The position numbers were made by a program, and so were the translations under genes. The notes beneath the pieces were generated by a model. It was not told the origin of the DNA. It saw nothing but the letters and a program-made list of their open reading frames with translations, and searched no databases. DNA of 64,000 nucleotides, taken from the NCBI GenBank assembly GCA_001599815.1, contig BCIA01000004.1, positions 3,622,082 to 3,686,081 of the forward strand, given 5' to 3'. This DNA comes from Furcasterigmium furcatum. Taxonomy: Eukaryota; Ascomycota; Sordariomycetes; Glomerellales; Plectosphaerellaceae. This document shows positions 1-10,600 of this stretch, in pieces (position 1 is the first letter of the stretch; each line of letters opens with the position of its first letter).

Positions 1-483
1 GCCATCGGCGAAGGGCAGCGCATGGAGCACAACTTCCTCATGACCGACTGGGCCAAGGAGAAGGCTCCCGTCTGGAAGCGCGTCGTGGAAAAGCACGGAG
101 GAAACCCCGAGGCCTTCAGCTGGGGCACTTGGGACTTTTTCGACTGGGCTATGGGCAAGGCCTGGTTCACGATTGGTTCCGTGTCCAAGGCACGCAAGTT
201 TGGCTGGACCAGGTTCGATGACACCTACGACACCTGGATTGATACGTTCCGTGCATTTGAGAACGCCGGCATCTTGCCCGTTACGGTTCCTCAGGTTGCC
301 ACCGCGATCGAAACGCGGGCTGCTCTTCTGCCGCACCCTGCGGATGCCGTCGCCGAGCGCGAGGCATCCGTCGCTGACCAGCTCAAAGAGGATGGGCCGA
401 AGACAAACGGGGTCGCACGGTTGGTTATCGATGAGAAGAGAGACCTAGGGTTGCAGGTCGGTTCCGTCGAGTATGTGGAGTGA
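1..483 (+). CDS. PRISE-like NAD(P)-dependent reductase/epimerase, C-terminal fragment
   Basis: The frame is open from base 1 to a TGA at 481-483, so the gene runs in from the left and its Rossmann N-terminus lies outside the window. The visible ~160 residues contain the C-terminal pattern of PRISE-type short-chain reductases (progesterone 5-beta-reductase/iridoid synthase-like, including fungal SirQ-like proteins): 'PVWKRVVEKHGG', 'WGTWDFFDWAMGKAW', 'SVSKARKFGWTRFDDTYDTW' and 'FENAGILP'. In this family the part outside the window binds NAD(P)H and reduces or epimerises small enones or sugars. An ATG at 22 is internal, since the preceding codons are open and coding-like. It is read toward the MFS gene and may belong to the same metabolic cluster. 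The family assignment is firm; the substrate is unknown. Confidence 0.8.
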   Translation, partial: AIGEGQRMEHNFLMTDWAKEKAPVWKRVVEKHGGNPEAFSWGTWDFFDWAMGKAWFTIGSVSKARKFGWTRFDDTYDTWIDTFRAFENAGILPVTVPQVATAIETRAALLPHPADAVAEREASVADQLKEDGPKTNGVARLVIDEKRDLGLQVGSVEYVE

Positions 484-1286
484 GTCTGGAATGGTACTTG
501 GGGTTTGCATGTAGTCACATCATCCAAGCACTGTATCTTCTTTCATTCAAACACCCTCAATGAGATACATCTGTTTATTCTTACTATTTCTGAGCATTCT
601 TGACTCGCTGAACATGTAAGTTATGGCTGCAAGTCGCAATTTCAGTTCGTCAACACACATGGCTGGTTGCTAAGTCTTTGCCATGCACTGTGTTGGTGGA
701 AGACTGCTCCGTCGGAGGGGCGAGACCCGTGTTCAAGGCCAAACTCTGTCGTACTCTGAGTATGTTTGCTCTTCTCGCGCAAACAGGTTTACCCCTATGC
801 CCCCGTGCGCGGTGGTTCGGCGGTAGAATTCCGCGACGGGCTTGGCGAGTGGAAAACGAGGCTATCTTGCCGAATTCGAGGGGTTGGTTGCCATTCAGAC
901 TCAAAGGTCTGTCCAAAAGCCGTAGTTACTGTCAGCTTTGATCCAGTGCCGGAACCGAGCCGGAAATTCCAAGGTGGCTGGAACCTCACGGACGCTCAGT
1001 GGTTCACCGGTTGGGCCGGAGTCGAGACCGAAACGCCACTAACACCTTCAACCACCCTCCAGTCAAACCCCATGGGGTCCCCGCGTCCGCAAATTCGGGA
1101 CTCGGATTGCTTGGCTGTTTTATGGCATTTCGCGGTGGACAGTGGGATGGTTATTTATTTGAGCAACGGCAATAACTTCCGTCAGTAGTAGTTATCTGGT
1201 TCAGGCTGATTAGTTACCCCTTTATGCCAAAAGACTTTCACCATACCTACTCTACCATCTCTAATTCCGTGCCCAGCAGCATAATA
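484..1286. other. Intergenic region, likely promoter of the MFS gene
   Basis: No convincing gene. The stretch is rich in CGG/CCG triplets typical of Zn2Cys6 regulator sites, including 'AATTCCGCGACGG' at 827-839 and 'CGGAAATTCC' at 961-970. These resemble an element in the P450/dehydrogenase promoter (5421-5431). The short ORFs across 650-1188 carry no recognisable domain. Confidence 0.5.
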
Positions 1287-3028
1287 ATGGAGAAACCAGA
1301 GGTTGAGCACGGTTCCTCCCAGGACCTCGAGGCACTGGGAAAGCGTCCCACCGTTGAGGCCGTGCCTCGATCAACGATAACCGAAGCTGGTGTCGTCCTC
1401 GATGTTGACGGCTCAGGTGAGACGTCGCTTCGGCTGGCCAAGGATGGACATGTAAATCTTTCTTCCTTTAAGCTCTGATGATCGGCTCTGACCCGGACTC
1501 CCATAGACTATCCTCCTTCCCCAGCCGACGGATGACCGCAGTGATCCGCTTAACTGGCCGTCGTGGAAGAAGCATGCAATCCTGTTCGTGGTGGCCTGGG
1601 GCGCTTTCTGCGCTGATTTCACCTCGGCTGCTGGCAGTGCTCCGATTCTCCTCCAGGCCATGGAATGGAACGAAAGCATCGACAGGGTCAACGAGACGAA
1701 CAGCATCAACGTGCTCATGATGTGAGGGACTGCTCCTACTGAACCTCTGATGCCTCCGCTGACATTCCCCAGGGCTCTCGGCGGCCTCCTCTGGGTCCCC
1801 ATGACCTCGTTCTTCGGACGGGCGCCGACTCTGTTCTGGTCAAACCTGCTGGGATTTTTCTTCTCAATTGGCACGACACTGTCGCCCAACTTTACCACTT
1901 TCTACGTCATGCGAGCTCTGAAGGGCTTCTTCATCACCTCGGGGCAGACAATCTCTATCGCTTTCATCAGAGACATGTTCTTCTTCCATGAGAGAGCTCG
2001 CAAGATCGGTCTCTGGGCGCTTCTCTACATTGCCTCGCCATTCTGGGGTCCGCTCGTGGGCAACTTTGTCCTCGGTGCGACGGGCAAGTGGGAAGACGTG
2101 TTCTGGACTTGCGTCGGAGTGTGTGCATTTGACATGATCTTAATCGTCGTGTTCCTCGACGAGACGTGGTACAATCGCGACATTCCGTCCGCCGATCAAC
2201 CTCCTCGTGGCACGGGTTTCTGGTCGAGAATGTCCCGGATTGTGGGTATCTGGCAGCTCGGGTGCCGAAAGACCTACTACAAGACCATCTACCAGTCGTA
2301 CCGAAGGTTCATCATCACCCTGACGAAGCCAGCAGTCTTCGTCTTGCTTACCGCCTAGTAAGTTATGGTCAATGTCTTCCATTCTGGATCCCACGTCTGA
2401 CAGCATCCAAAGCCTGCTCTTCTTTGCCTGGCTCATCGGCATCAACATCACGACAGCCATCCTGTTCGGCACTCCCAGTGAGTATGGCGGATATGGGTAC
2501 TCCTTCAACGGCGTCGGCTTCCTCTACTTCTCTCCAATTGTCGGCGTCATTCTTGGAGAGATCTTCGGCCATTACTTCAACGACTACCTTGCTCGAAGGT
2601 ACGTACGGAAGCACAACGGTGTCTTCGAGCCCGAGGCCAGACTTGTCATGGTGTTCGTGTCTGCTGCGCCCATGATTGCAGGTCTCGTTCTTCTGGGACA
2701 GGCCCTACAACGCCACCTCCACGTCGCTGCGGTCGTCATGGGATGGGGCCTGCAGACTTTCGGCATCATGACCACCTCCGTTGCCGTGTCTGCCTACGTC
2801 TTAGATTCTTATCCGATGGCCGCCGCAGAAGTTTCGGGCTGGACGAACTTTGCCCGAGCCATCGGAGGGTTTGGTGTCGGCTATTTCCAGCAGCCTTGGG
2901 GGGCCAAGGTTGGGTATGATGTGAGCTTTGGGACGCAGGCCGCGATTGTTGCCTTCGGCATGATCCTCGTTGTGATTGTGCATAGGTTTGGACATCGCAT
3001 GCGCGTCAAAGCGGGACCAGTCGAGTGA
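1287..3028 (+). CDS. MFS transporter, DHA1-type exporter
   Basis: Four exons are inferred: 1287-1451, 1507-1721, 1773-2357 and 2404-3028, with GT-AG introns of 55, 51 and 46 bp; frame continuity across all three supports them. The N-terminal cytosolic region ends in the fungal DHA1 signature 'DPLNWPSWKK' (after 'TILLPQPTDD'), followed by about twelve hydrophobic segments. A large central loop holds the 'DETWYNRDIP' stretch. Proteins of this type are proton-coupled exporters of drugs, polyamines or secondary metabolites in the plasma membrane. An in-frame ATG at 1224 would add 21 residues, but 1287 ('MEKPEVEH') looks like the better start. It sits between a PRISE-like reductase and a P450/dehydrogenase pair, so it may move the product or substrate of those enzymes. 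The family is secure; the cargo is unknown. Confidence 0.88.
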
Positions 3029-3447
3029 GCTCGAGTTCAGCAATATTTTCCCTGGGACAGACGATCTGGTGCAGATTCAAAGATTGCTATAGATCTGCCA
3101 TATTTCTACATCGAAATGTACTGAATCTGACTTATACAACCATATGCATTATTGTCTGTGGCACCGAAAGACGGGTCGTGTTCCCAAGAGACATCAACAT
3201 TCTGAGCTGTTGATGAAGTGAAATTGTCTCCGAGGGTCAATCTTTTCGAGCCCGTTCTGACGTAGGAGAAAATTTCACTTGTACTTCTCCTCCGAGTAAC
3301 TCGTGTGTTCCCACATCACGGGGCGATCATCCTTGATGGCGGCGCATTGCTGTTGGACCTGACGGTCGGACAACACATTCACCCGACTGGAGATGGAGAG
3401 TGAAACAAAACACAGAAAAGAATGATCATGAAAATCTGTTCGGCATT
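3029..3447. other. Convergent intergenic region
   Basis: This is the 3' flank of both the MFS gene and the reverse-strand P450. It is AT-richer than its surroundings. I see no coding or RNA feature. Confidence 0.5.
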
Positions 3448-5207
3448 TTAGAGTATTTGTTCCCTCTCCTTGAGCCTGACATTCAGCCCGCTCTGCTTCA
3501 CGAACCAGGCATTGTGAAGAACCCAAGACGACTCCGGATCGGCCAGCTCAATCTGCTCAAGCCCGGTAGTTAGCAACCAAGAAGCCTTTGTACAAGTTGG
3601 GAGTCTGCTAGGGGTTTACGTGCCTCGAACGTTCTGAGAACCGCCGGCACGAGCTTGAAAAGCTCGAGGAGGGAGATATTCTTGCCGATGCAGGTCCTCG
3701 CCCCCGCACCAAAGGAGAACAGGCAGCTCTTCATGAGCGATTGCTGCTCGGGAGTGGCCTCGATCCACCTCTCTGGCCGAAACTGGACTGGGTTTGTCCC
3801 AAAGACCGATTCGTCACGGTGAACAACCCATGCGGAGCAGCCAACGATTGTTCCTCCTGGAAGATGTCGACCGGCCACATCGATGCCCTGTGGTGGGACC
3901 ACTCTTTCCAGCGTGAGGCCCGCGGCGGGGTGACAGCGGAGTGCCTCGTAAATTACGGCCCCCAGATAGGGGAGGCCCTTGACCTCCTCCCAACGCACGA
4001 GAGCGTCGTCTCGAGTGAACCTTCCGGCCTTGGATTCGTTGGACAACTCGTCCAGGAGCTTGTTCATCTTGTCGGGCTGCTTCAGCAAAAAGTAGAACAC
4101 CGCTCGGAGAGTGATAGCAGTTGTGTCGGAGCCAGCAAACATGTTTGCAACGGTCAGCGCGAGGACGCGCTGCTCGCTGATGAAGTCCGGATCCCTCTTC
4201 CTGGCCTCCTTGAAGCGGGTCAGGAAGTCCTTCTGAACGGGCTTTCCTTTAACAAACTCATCTCCAGGCTCTTCATCGGAGTGCTGGCGATCCGCCATCC
4301 GCTTCGTCGCAAATTGCACCACGGGGGAGTTGAGATTCAGGAGGTTATGCTTGCTCATCCACATCCTGAACGGATTCTTGAGCAGCAGACTGTCAAGAAT
4401 CGGCATTTGGCCCACCTGTTAAAGTTAGAACGAGATTTTACTGAAGGCAGAGAGACTCTGACTCACCACAGAAACGTAGTTGAGCAAATTCTCCAGGTTG
4501 TGGATAATATCGTCGACGTCGACGCCGCGGTCCACGAAGCCAAGTCTCTTGGAATACGTCAACTCTCCGATGACATCAAAGGCATAGAATTGAAGCCACT
4601 GTCCAAAGTCACAAACCCCGTTGGCGCCTTTATTCTGTGCGAACCGTTGCTTGAGCTGCTTCAAGAACTCTTCCGAAGTTGAATCAACGAGGGGCTCGAA
4701 GTTGACCAGCGTGCTCATCGCGTATGCATTCGACACGGCTCGGCGTAGTTTCGCATGGAACTTCTCGTCCGTAGTGTTGAACATGCTGTGTAAAGAGTGG
4801 CCATTGGAGATGGTTTGTTGAACGGGATAGAAATTTGACTGGGAGGGGGCATCGTCAGGAGCTGTCCAGCCGCCGCCATGGGGAAACCGTTCTGCACGCA
4901 CCTTGACGAACCCGGCGTTCAGGGCGTAGATTGTCTTGATAGCTTCTGCGTTACCGACAGAAACCGTCCGCGGTCCGAGTCTCACGACCGGTCCATGCTT
5001 CTCGTGAAGCTTGATGTGCCATACTTCAGGTCGGCGACCCCAGACGACAAACACCCTCCACCAGTCTGAGCAGCTCGCAAGGAACGGGCCAGGTATTCCA
5101 TTCAGTCCTCCCCCAAATTTGTTGACCAAAAGCTTGATCAATGTCAGCCCGAGAACCAGGGCAAGAATGCTTTGGGCAGATTTTGGAATGAGGTATTCGA
5201 CGATCAT
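3448..5207 (-). CDS. Cytochrome P450 monooxygenase
   Basis: Exons on the minus strand are 5207-4467, 4415-3624 and 3552-3448, giving about 545 residues, a normal fungal P450 length. The N-terminus has one hydrophobic anchor ('SILALVLGLTLIKLLV') then the proline hinge 'GIPGPF', so the protein should sit in the ER membrane. Visible motifs are the I-helix 'AGSDTT', the ExxR helix ('YEALRCHP'), 'RPERW', and the heme loop 'FGAGARTCIG' (about 482-491, thiolate Cys about 489). The last exon is needed for the usual C-terminus ('LHNAWFVKQSGL') and joins in frame only if the third intron (3553-3623) has a GC donor. An upstream in-frame ATG at 5276 is possible. The gene is divergent from the acyl-CoA dehydrogenase-like gene, suggesting co-regulation. 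The reaction is presumably hydroxylation of a hydrophobic substrate; the substrate is unknown. Confidence 0.9.
3553..3623 (-). other. Putative GC-AG intron in the P450 gene
   Basis: On the minus strand, exon end 'TTCGAG' is followed by 'GCACGT', and the intron closes with 'GAGCAG' after a 'GCTAAC' branch-like site. The nearby GT donor ('CACGTAAAC') would put the next exon out of frame with an immediate stop. The GC donor restores the canonical P450 C-terminus. Confidence 0.7.
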
Positions 5208-5579
5208 GGTGAATTTGTTGCTGTCAGTGCTTGCGGCTCCGACGGACACGAGGTGTATCAGTGATGTCGAGCTCAAGCAAAAACATATTCCCAGCTCCTC
5301 TCACTCGACCCCGTCTACTGTAACTTCAGTAGCTCTGATCCCCCGCAGCGGATTGTTGGGGCCCCAGGTTCTGATCCGCAGGTTCCGAGGGGGTCGGTGG
5401 TGGACCGGAATGCACTCCGAAATTCCGACGGCGACGCTTCCGGGCTGTTACACGCCGCCGGTCGCAGCTCACGGCAAGCCAGAGATAATCGCCACAAGTA
5501 GGGGAACAAACTCCAGAGAGGAAGTGAGATGATACCAATTTCTTCGTGTCAATCTAAATTCGAATTTGCGACAATCAAC
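5208..5579. promoter_or_regulatory. Divergent promoter between the P450 and acyl-CoA dehydrogenase genes
   Basis: This 372 bp region holds two inverted repeats. GCGGAT (5348-5353) pairs with ATCCGC (5374-5379), with a GGGGCCCC palindrome (5358-5365) between them. CGGAAT (5406-5411) pairs with ATTCCG (5422-5427). CGG/CCG inverted triplets are the usual half-sites of Zn2Cys6 dimers. One such regulator is encoded at 8531-10243, but its binding here is inference. Confidence 0.5.
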
Positions 5580-7409
5580 ATGGCAATCCTATCTGACAAT
5601 GTTCAGAGCAAGTGGCTGTACGGTTCACCCCTGCCCTTTGCCGAGGCTCCGTGGGCAAGAGGCTGCCCCAGCCCGTACTACAAAGACAGTCACCGAAAGT
5701 TGCGGCACGCAATGAGGACCTGGGTCGAGGAGGTGAGACTATATCGTCTCGGATTTCAACTGACGATGAGCTAATACGCCGGCAGAATCTGATCCCGCAT
5801 GTGCAGGACTGGGAGCTCTCCGCAACGCTGCCGGCATCGCTGTATAAAAAAGCAGCCGATGATGGGTTACTAATGCCAATGGCATCTGGGGCCAGGATTC
5901 ATCCTGACTGGAAGGGCGAGTATCCGATTATTGGCGACATATCCGCCGACGAATGGGACGGCTTCCACGATTTCATCATTCACGATGAGTTCGGACGTGT
6001 GGGAGGCATAGGGTAAGCGACCGAGTCCATGTCGTTTGAGGCAACCTAACCGCTTATACCACCTCTATAGTATCGAAAATGGACTCGTTGGCGGTGTTGT
6101 AAGCTGCCCCCCTTGATCTTTAACATGGCGCCCACATCTAATACCGCTCGGCCAGACACTCGCAGTCCCGGCACTTCAAAAGTTCGGTTCGGAAAAGATC
6201 AGAAAGACGTAATGAACCCTTTCCTCAGGATACGAGAGAGTCAAGTTTAACGCCGGACAGCATTGTTCATGACATTCTCTCCGGACGCTCCCGGATAGCG
6301 CTGGCCATCACCGAACCCGAGGCGGGCTCGGATGTCCAAGGTCTTCAAACCGAAGCTACCTTGTCCGAGGATGGGTCTCACTTCGTCGTCACCGGCCAGA
6401 AGAAGGCAAGCCATGTTGACCGATTCTTAAGAGTATCACCATGCTAAATGAGATGTGGTAGTGGATCACGTCTGGGATGTATTCCGATTACTTCCTGACC
6501 CTGGTCAGAGAAACAACTGGCGACTTCACCCTGTTGGTAATACCGAGAACAGACGGCCTCACTACCAGACACATGACCATGTCGGGGTCCACGGCTGCTG
6601 GAACTGCGTTCGTTGATCTTGACGAAGTCCGAGTGCCTCTTGACATGGTCGTTGGAGAGCGAGGCAAAGGGTTCAAGTATATCGTGTCCAATTTTAACCA
6701 CGAAGCAAGTCCCATTTTCTACATCATCGCATCGAGTCCATATGCTGACCGTCAGTAGAGGTTGTTTATTGGCTTTCAAGCCCTGCGATGTGCACGGGTC
6801 TGCCTCGAAGACTCGATTTCGTAAGTCTCCACTCCCTTTTCTTTCGCGGCAGCAAGCTCAACCGACTCCAGTTACGCCCTGAACCGCGAGACATTCGGCA
6901 AAACTCTGACGGATCATGGTGAGTTGCGACTCTTCAGAAGAGTTGTCCGAGGTGTTCTAATGCAAGCCTATGTAGCTGTCATCAGATTCAAGTTCGCCAA
7001 CATGAGTCGCGAAACAGAGGCACTACAATCATGGATCGAAGTGAGTCAGCCCCAGAACAGTCGTCGCAATAGAGGTACTAATGTTACGCAGAGTTTGATC
7101 TATCAGCTGTCTCAGCTGTCCTCGACCGAGTCAGATTTCCTGTTGGCCGGCACCACCGCTCAACTCAAGGCTCATGCGGGCATCGTCCTGGAGCATGTCG
7201 TCAGAGAAGCCGTGCAGATAATGGGCGGGATCGGGTTGACGAGAGGAGGGCGAGGTGAGCGCGTGGAGCGTATCTGGCGGGATGTCAAGGCCATTACAGT
7301 GCCAGGAGGCAGTGAGGAGATATTGCTGGACCTGGCGACTAGGAGGGCGCTGAAGATCTCGGACGAAGTGCGCAGGGTGACGGAGCAAGGCGTCAAGTCT
7401 CGCATCTAA
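5580..7409 (+). CDS. Acyl-CoA dehydrogenase-like flavoprotein
   Basis: Ten exons are inferred: 5580-5732, 5786-6012, 6071-6098, 6156-6208, 6261-6405, 6462-6704, 6759-6820, 6872-6918, 6976-7040 and 7092-7409, about 446 residues. Family landmarks are the FAD/substrate signature 'ITEPEAGSDV', 'GQKKWITSG', 'NFNHERLF', 'SYALNRETFGKTL', and the C-terminal 'QIMGGIGLTRGG' with 'VPGGSEEILLDLA'. Acyl-CoA dehydrogenases oxidise an acyl thioester at alpha-beta using FAD. There is no obvious mitochondrial presequence, and such cytosolic or peroxisomal fungal versions often sit in metabolite clusters. Two introns (6406-6461 and 6705-6758) use GC donors, each supported by the motif it restores. An ATG at 5529 could extend the N-terminus. 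Head-to-head with the P450, so joint action is plausible. The exact substrate cannot be read. Confidence 0.88.
6406..6461 (+). other. Putative GC-AG intron in the acyl-CoA dehydrogenase gene (first)
   Basis: The donor reads AAG|GCAAGC and the acceptor GTGGTAG|TGG. Splicing joins 'GQKK' to 'WITSG', the conserved acyl-CoA dehydrogenase motif, in phase 0. No GT donor at this place keeps the frame. Confidence 0.85.
6705..6758 (+). other. Putative GC-AG intron in the acyl-CoA dehydrogenase gene (second)
   Basis: The donor reads GAA|GCAAGT, a strong GC-type donor, and the acceptor CAGTAG|AGG. Splicing rebuilds the family motif 'NFNHER'. Reading through would give a stop within the intron. Confidence 0.85.
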
Positions 7410-8530
7410 GCAGTGATTGCGGCGCAAGAGATGGCAATGTCGACATGCCCGTGTCTTTCGTCGGCTCTTGAAAACAACTGCAGCTATTCCCAAAATGCGA
7501 CTGGGGCGTGAACTATCCGACAGACTGCTCATGGACATTAGATTCACCATGACGCCACAGTGGCAGTTTGATGGCGGACCGCGCGGCGCCGGAGGTCCAC
7601 CGCCGCGGTCAGACTGGGCACAGGTCGTCAAGACCCGACACATTGGGAGATGTAACTTCTCGGGCTAGCCTAGCTGGGATTTGTCCATAGAGAGTCGAAG
7701 CCATAAGCCGCATTACAATTTCGGAAGCAGGTCGCAGTGACCAGAATGGATTGTCAGGTGGTGGATTTCCTCGAAAGTGACTGTGGAAGTGGTTGGTTTG
7801 CCCAGGATGCGCCTGCAACGGCCTATGGGAGGCACGAATCACAGCAAGCTCCAGATATCAGGGGTGCTCAACACAGCCTCAAAGCTGTGTCGGATGTAGG
7901 TTCCAACCGGCCTCAACAACTCGGTCAGCTGACCTGCTGTCATCAACCTTGATCTGGGCTCATCCGGGCCCTATCTGGAAGTTGCTTGACCACATGACGG
8001 AACATCAGTGTACCTGCATTGTTCTCGGTTCTGGGCTGTGTGCATGGGGTGGCACCCGTCGGCGAACTCAACATCCCTGCCATTAGTAACATGGCAGTAA
8101 GCAGGTATCGCTACTCACCGGGGACTCTGGCGGTTGTGCAATAGGCTTGGCTCTTGTGTTTGTGGGCACCGGCGTGAAGCACTCGCAAGCACCTTAGGCA
8201 GACGCCAAAAGTTCATCACCGCCGCCGCTGCGGTAGAGGTATACTCTGGAGGTTGCACCGTCGAATCGGGTAAGTTGGCGGGGCAGTTCCGAGCCAGGGT
8301 CTGGACTCTACCTGAGAGACACACACATCACATCATCTCCACCGCCCGTTAATGCTGACTACCCCCCGCTCTGCCCCGCCGGCTGTCATTTGTCCTCTGA
8401 ACGAGCTGTGGCGCCCTGAGGTACAAATTGGATGCCAGAGACGCATCCTCACGCATATGCTCCCCGACCTCGCCCTCTCTCTGGCTCACCCATACGACGA
8501 GCATACGACGGCCAGCCTCAAGCGAGAACG
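7410..8530. other. Intergenic region with an upstream ORF before the Zn2Cys6 gene
   Basis: I see no full gene. The only notable item is a 60-codon ORF at 8352-8534 whose TGA overlaps the regulator's ATG as ATGA (8531-8534). The rest holds only short ORFs without recognisable domains. Confidence 0.45.
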
Positions 8531-10243
8531 ATGACACTGCCAAAGTCCGAGCGCGTCCGGGCTTTCACCAACAAGACTAGGACCGGCTGCCTGACCTGCA
8601 AGTACGTTGATGTGCCCCTATCCCGAAGCGTACTCATTACAGCGTTATAGGAACTAACTCGCCCCAGGAGAAGGCGCGTCAAGTGTGATGAGGCCCGGCC
8701 AGCTTGTGAAAGATGCACAAAGCTGCTGATACAGTGTGCCGGGTATCAGCCAACCCTCCCTGCGCCCCGCGGCTCAGGCCGCCTGTGGCTCCTCCAGAAG
8801 AACTCCGTGCCCATCTACCCTCGGCCGGCCGATTTTACTGGTGCGATGGCCATAGCCAGGCCGCCAGGTCTCTCTCCCTCAGCGAGCTTCCTGAACCAAT
8901 CTGACTACGCCTACTTCCGCTTCTTTCGAGAGCATTCGACGCGCATCCTGGCCGGGCCCTATAGAGACAACCTGTGGGAGCGCGTTATTCTGCAGGCCTG
9001 CCACGAGGAGCCATCTATCAGAGCCCTTGCCGCTTCTATAGGCGCCCTCGAGCTGTCTATAAGCAGTAGCGGCGGCAGCGCTTCCGACCTTCTGCTGCTC
9101 GAATGGCCGCACGCCCAAGCGCGGGCGACGAGGGCTGCCGGCAGCCACTACTCATACGCCCTCGAACAATACGGGAAGGGCCTTACGGAAATCCGTAGGG
9201 TTACCGAGTCGCAGAAACCCGACGCCGCCCGCCACGCGCTTATCGGCGCCATCCTGATCTACTGCTTTGAGAGTATCTACGACGGGCCTGAGACGGCCAT
9301 CCCACACTTCGAAAAGGCACTCCGCTTTATAAACACAGAGCTAGCTCGCCTCGGCCAGTCCTACCGGCACCTAACTACGTCTTCGCCTACGCTGGACCTC
9401 GGCCTTGGAGACGAGCTCGTTGCCGCCTTTGTGCGCCTCGAAGGCGGCCTTATTTCCCGCCCCTCAGCCTTTATATCTAACCGCATGCCGCAGTTTCTAG
9501 TGACATGCGATTTTTCTGATGACTACTTACCACCGTCATTCTCCAGTATCGACCAGGCGCGAAACTACCTCGAGCAGGCCCAGTTCTCGCATATGCCCGA
9601 GATAATTCGGTCGTGGGGCAAGGCCACAAGACCGGGCGGCCTATTACTATCCGATGAGGTCCTGGATGTCGCCAGGCAGACGTCCGCCAGGGTCGCGCAG
9701 TGGATAGCGGCCTTCAGCCCTATTTTTGAGCGGGCACTCGCCTCCCACGCCCGCGGCGGGCCCTTCAGCGGCGAGTTTGCCCTGCAGCTCCAGGCCCTCA
9801 TGGCCAACCTGACCGCCCAGGTCTTCTGGTCGGCGGCTGATGACGCCGATGAGCATCACGCCCATGAGCACCAAGCCCACCGGCGGGACCTGGCTGCCGA
9901 TTGCGACGCCATCAACGCACTCTCGAGGGAGATCGCCGCCGAGCCCAGCTTCCAGAGAACCTTTGTGTGGAATAATAGCATCCTGCAGGCGCTTATCACC
10001 GTCGTCACCGCCGCCCCTAAGCTCTCGACCCGCATCGAGGCCCTAGAGATCCTCAAGAGTGTTAGGCCCAGGAGGGAAGGCGCGTATGATAGCATCGCCC
10101 TGGTGGAGGCAGGCGAGTTTGCGCTGCAGGTGGTCACCGATCAGAATGTCTGTGGGAAGATGAGCTCGAAGCACTTCTACATCAACACATACGTAGAAGA
10201 AGAGGATCAATCTTGGTGGGGGGAGGGTCTGCAGTATGAGTAG
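8531..10243 (+). CDS. Zn2Cys6 transcription factor
   Basis: Two exons, 8531-8601 and 8668-10243, give about 548 residues. The intron (66 bp, GTACGT...CCCCAG) splits the zinc cluster after 'GCLTCK'. The joined DNA-binding domain has six cysteines at about 20, 23, 30, 37, 40 and 47 in the C-x2-C-x6-C-x6-C-x2-C-x6-C pattern, with the basic 'RRRVKCDEARPACERC' segment. The rest is a long alpha-helical region typical of the fungal-specific transcription factor type II family. Such proteins act in the nucleus, often on genes beside them, so this is the obvious candidate regulator of the P450, dehydrogenase, MFS and reductase genes to its left; that link is inference. Start choice is supported by the zinc cluster lying close to the N-terminus. 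Confidence 0.88.
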
Positions 10244-10600
10244 TAACCGACAGCCATCAAACAATGCTCCAGCGGATGTCATTGATGCGTATCAGCCAGC
10301 TTTCATCGAATCATCACTCAAAGGAGATTCATCCACCTCAAGCACAGCCCCCAAGACTTGGGGCTGACCCTCCCCTGTGTTGACGATGCTTGATCCGCGG
10401 CAACCAGGTCACATAAGGAACTTAATGGGAAGTATATATTCAAACATTGACAGTCTCCATCGCATGAATGACTGCCCTGTCCCCCGGGTCCCTTCTACTC
10501 AGGCTATCCAACGACGAGAACCCCTGCCAGAGAGAGTCTCACTAATCAATGCCTCCGTCTTGCTGCTCATCCTGTCGCAACAACTCGCATCAGGATCCGT
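10244..10600. other. Convergent intergenic region
   Basis: This is the 3' flank of the Zn2Cys6 gene and of the reverse-strand sugar transporter. Nothing else is visible. Confidence 0.5.

Noticed and set aside
3741..4682. 313-aa ORF on the plus strand
   Set aside because: Antisense to the P450, and it crosses a clear P450 intron.
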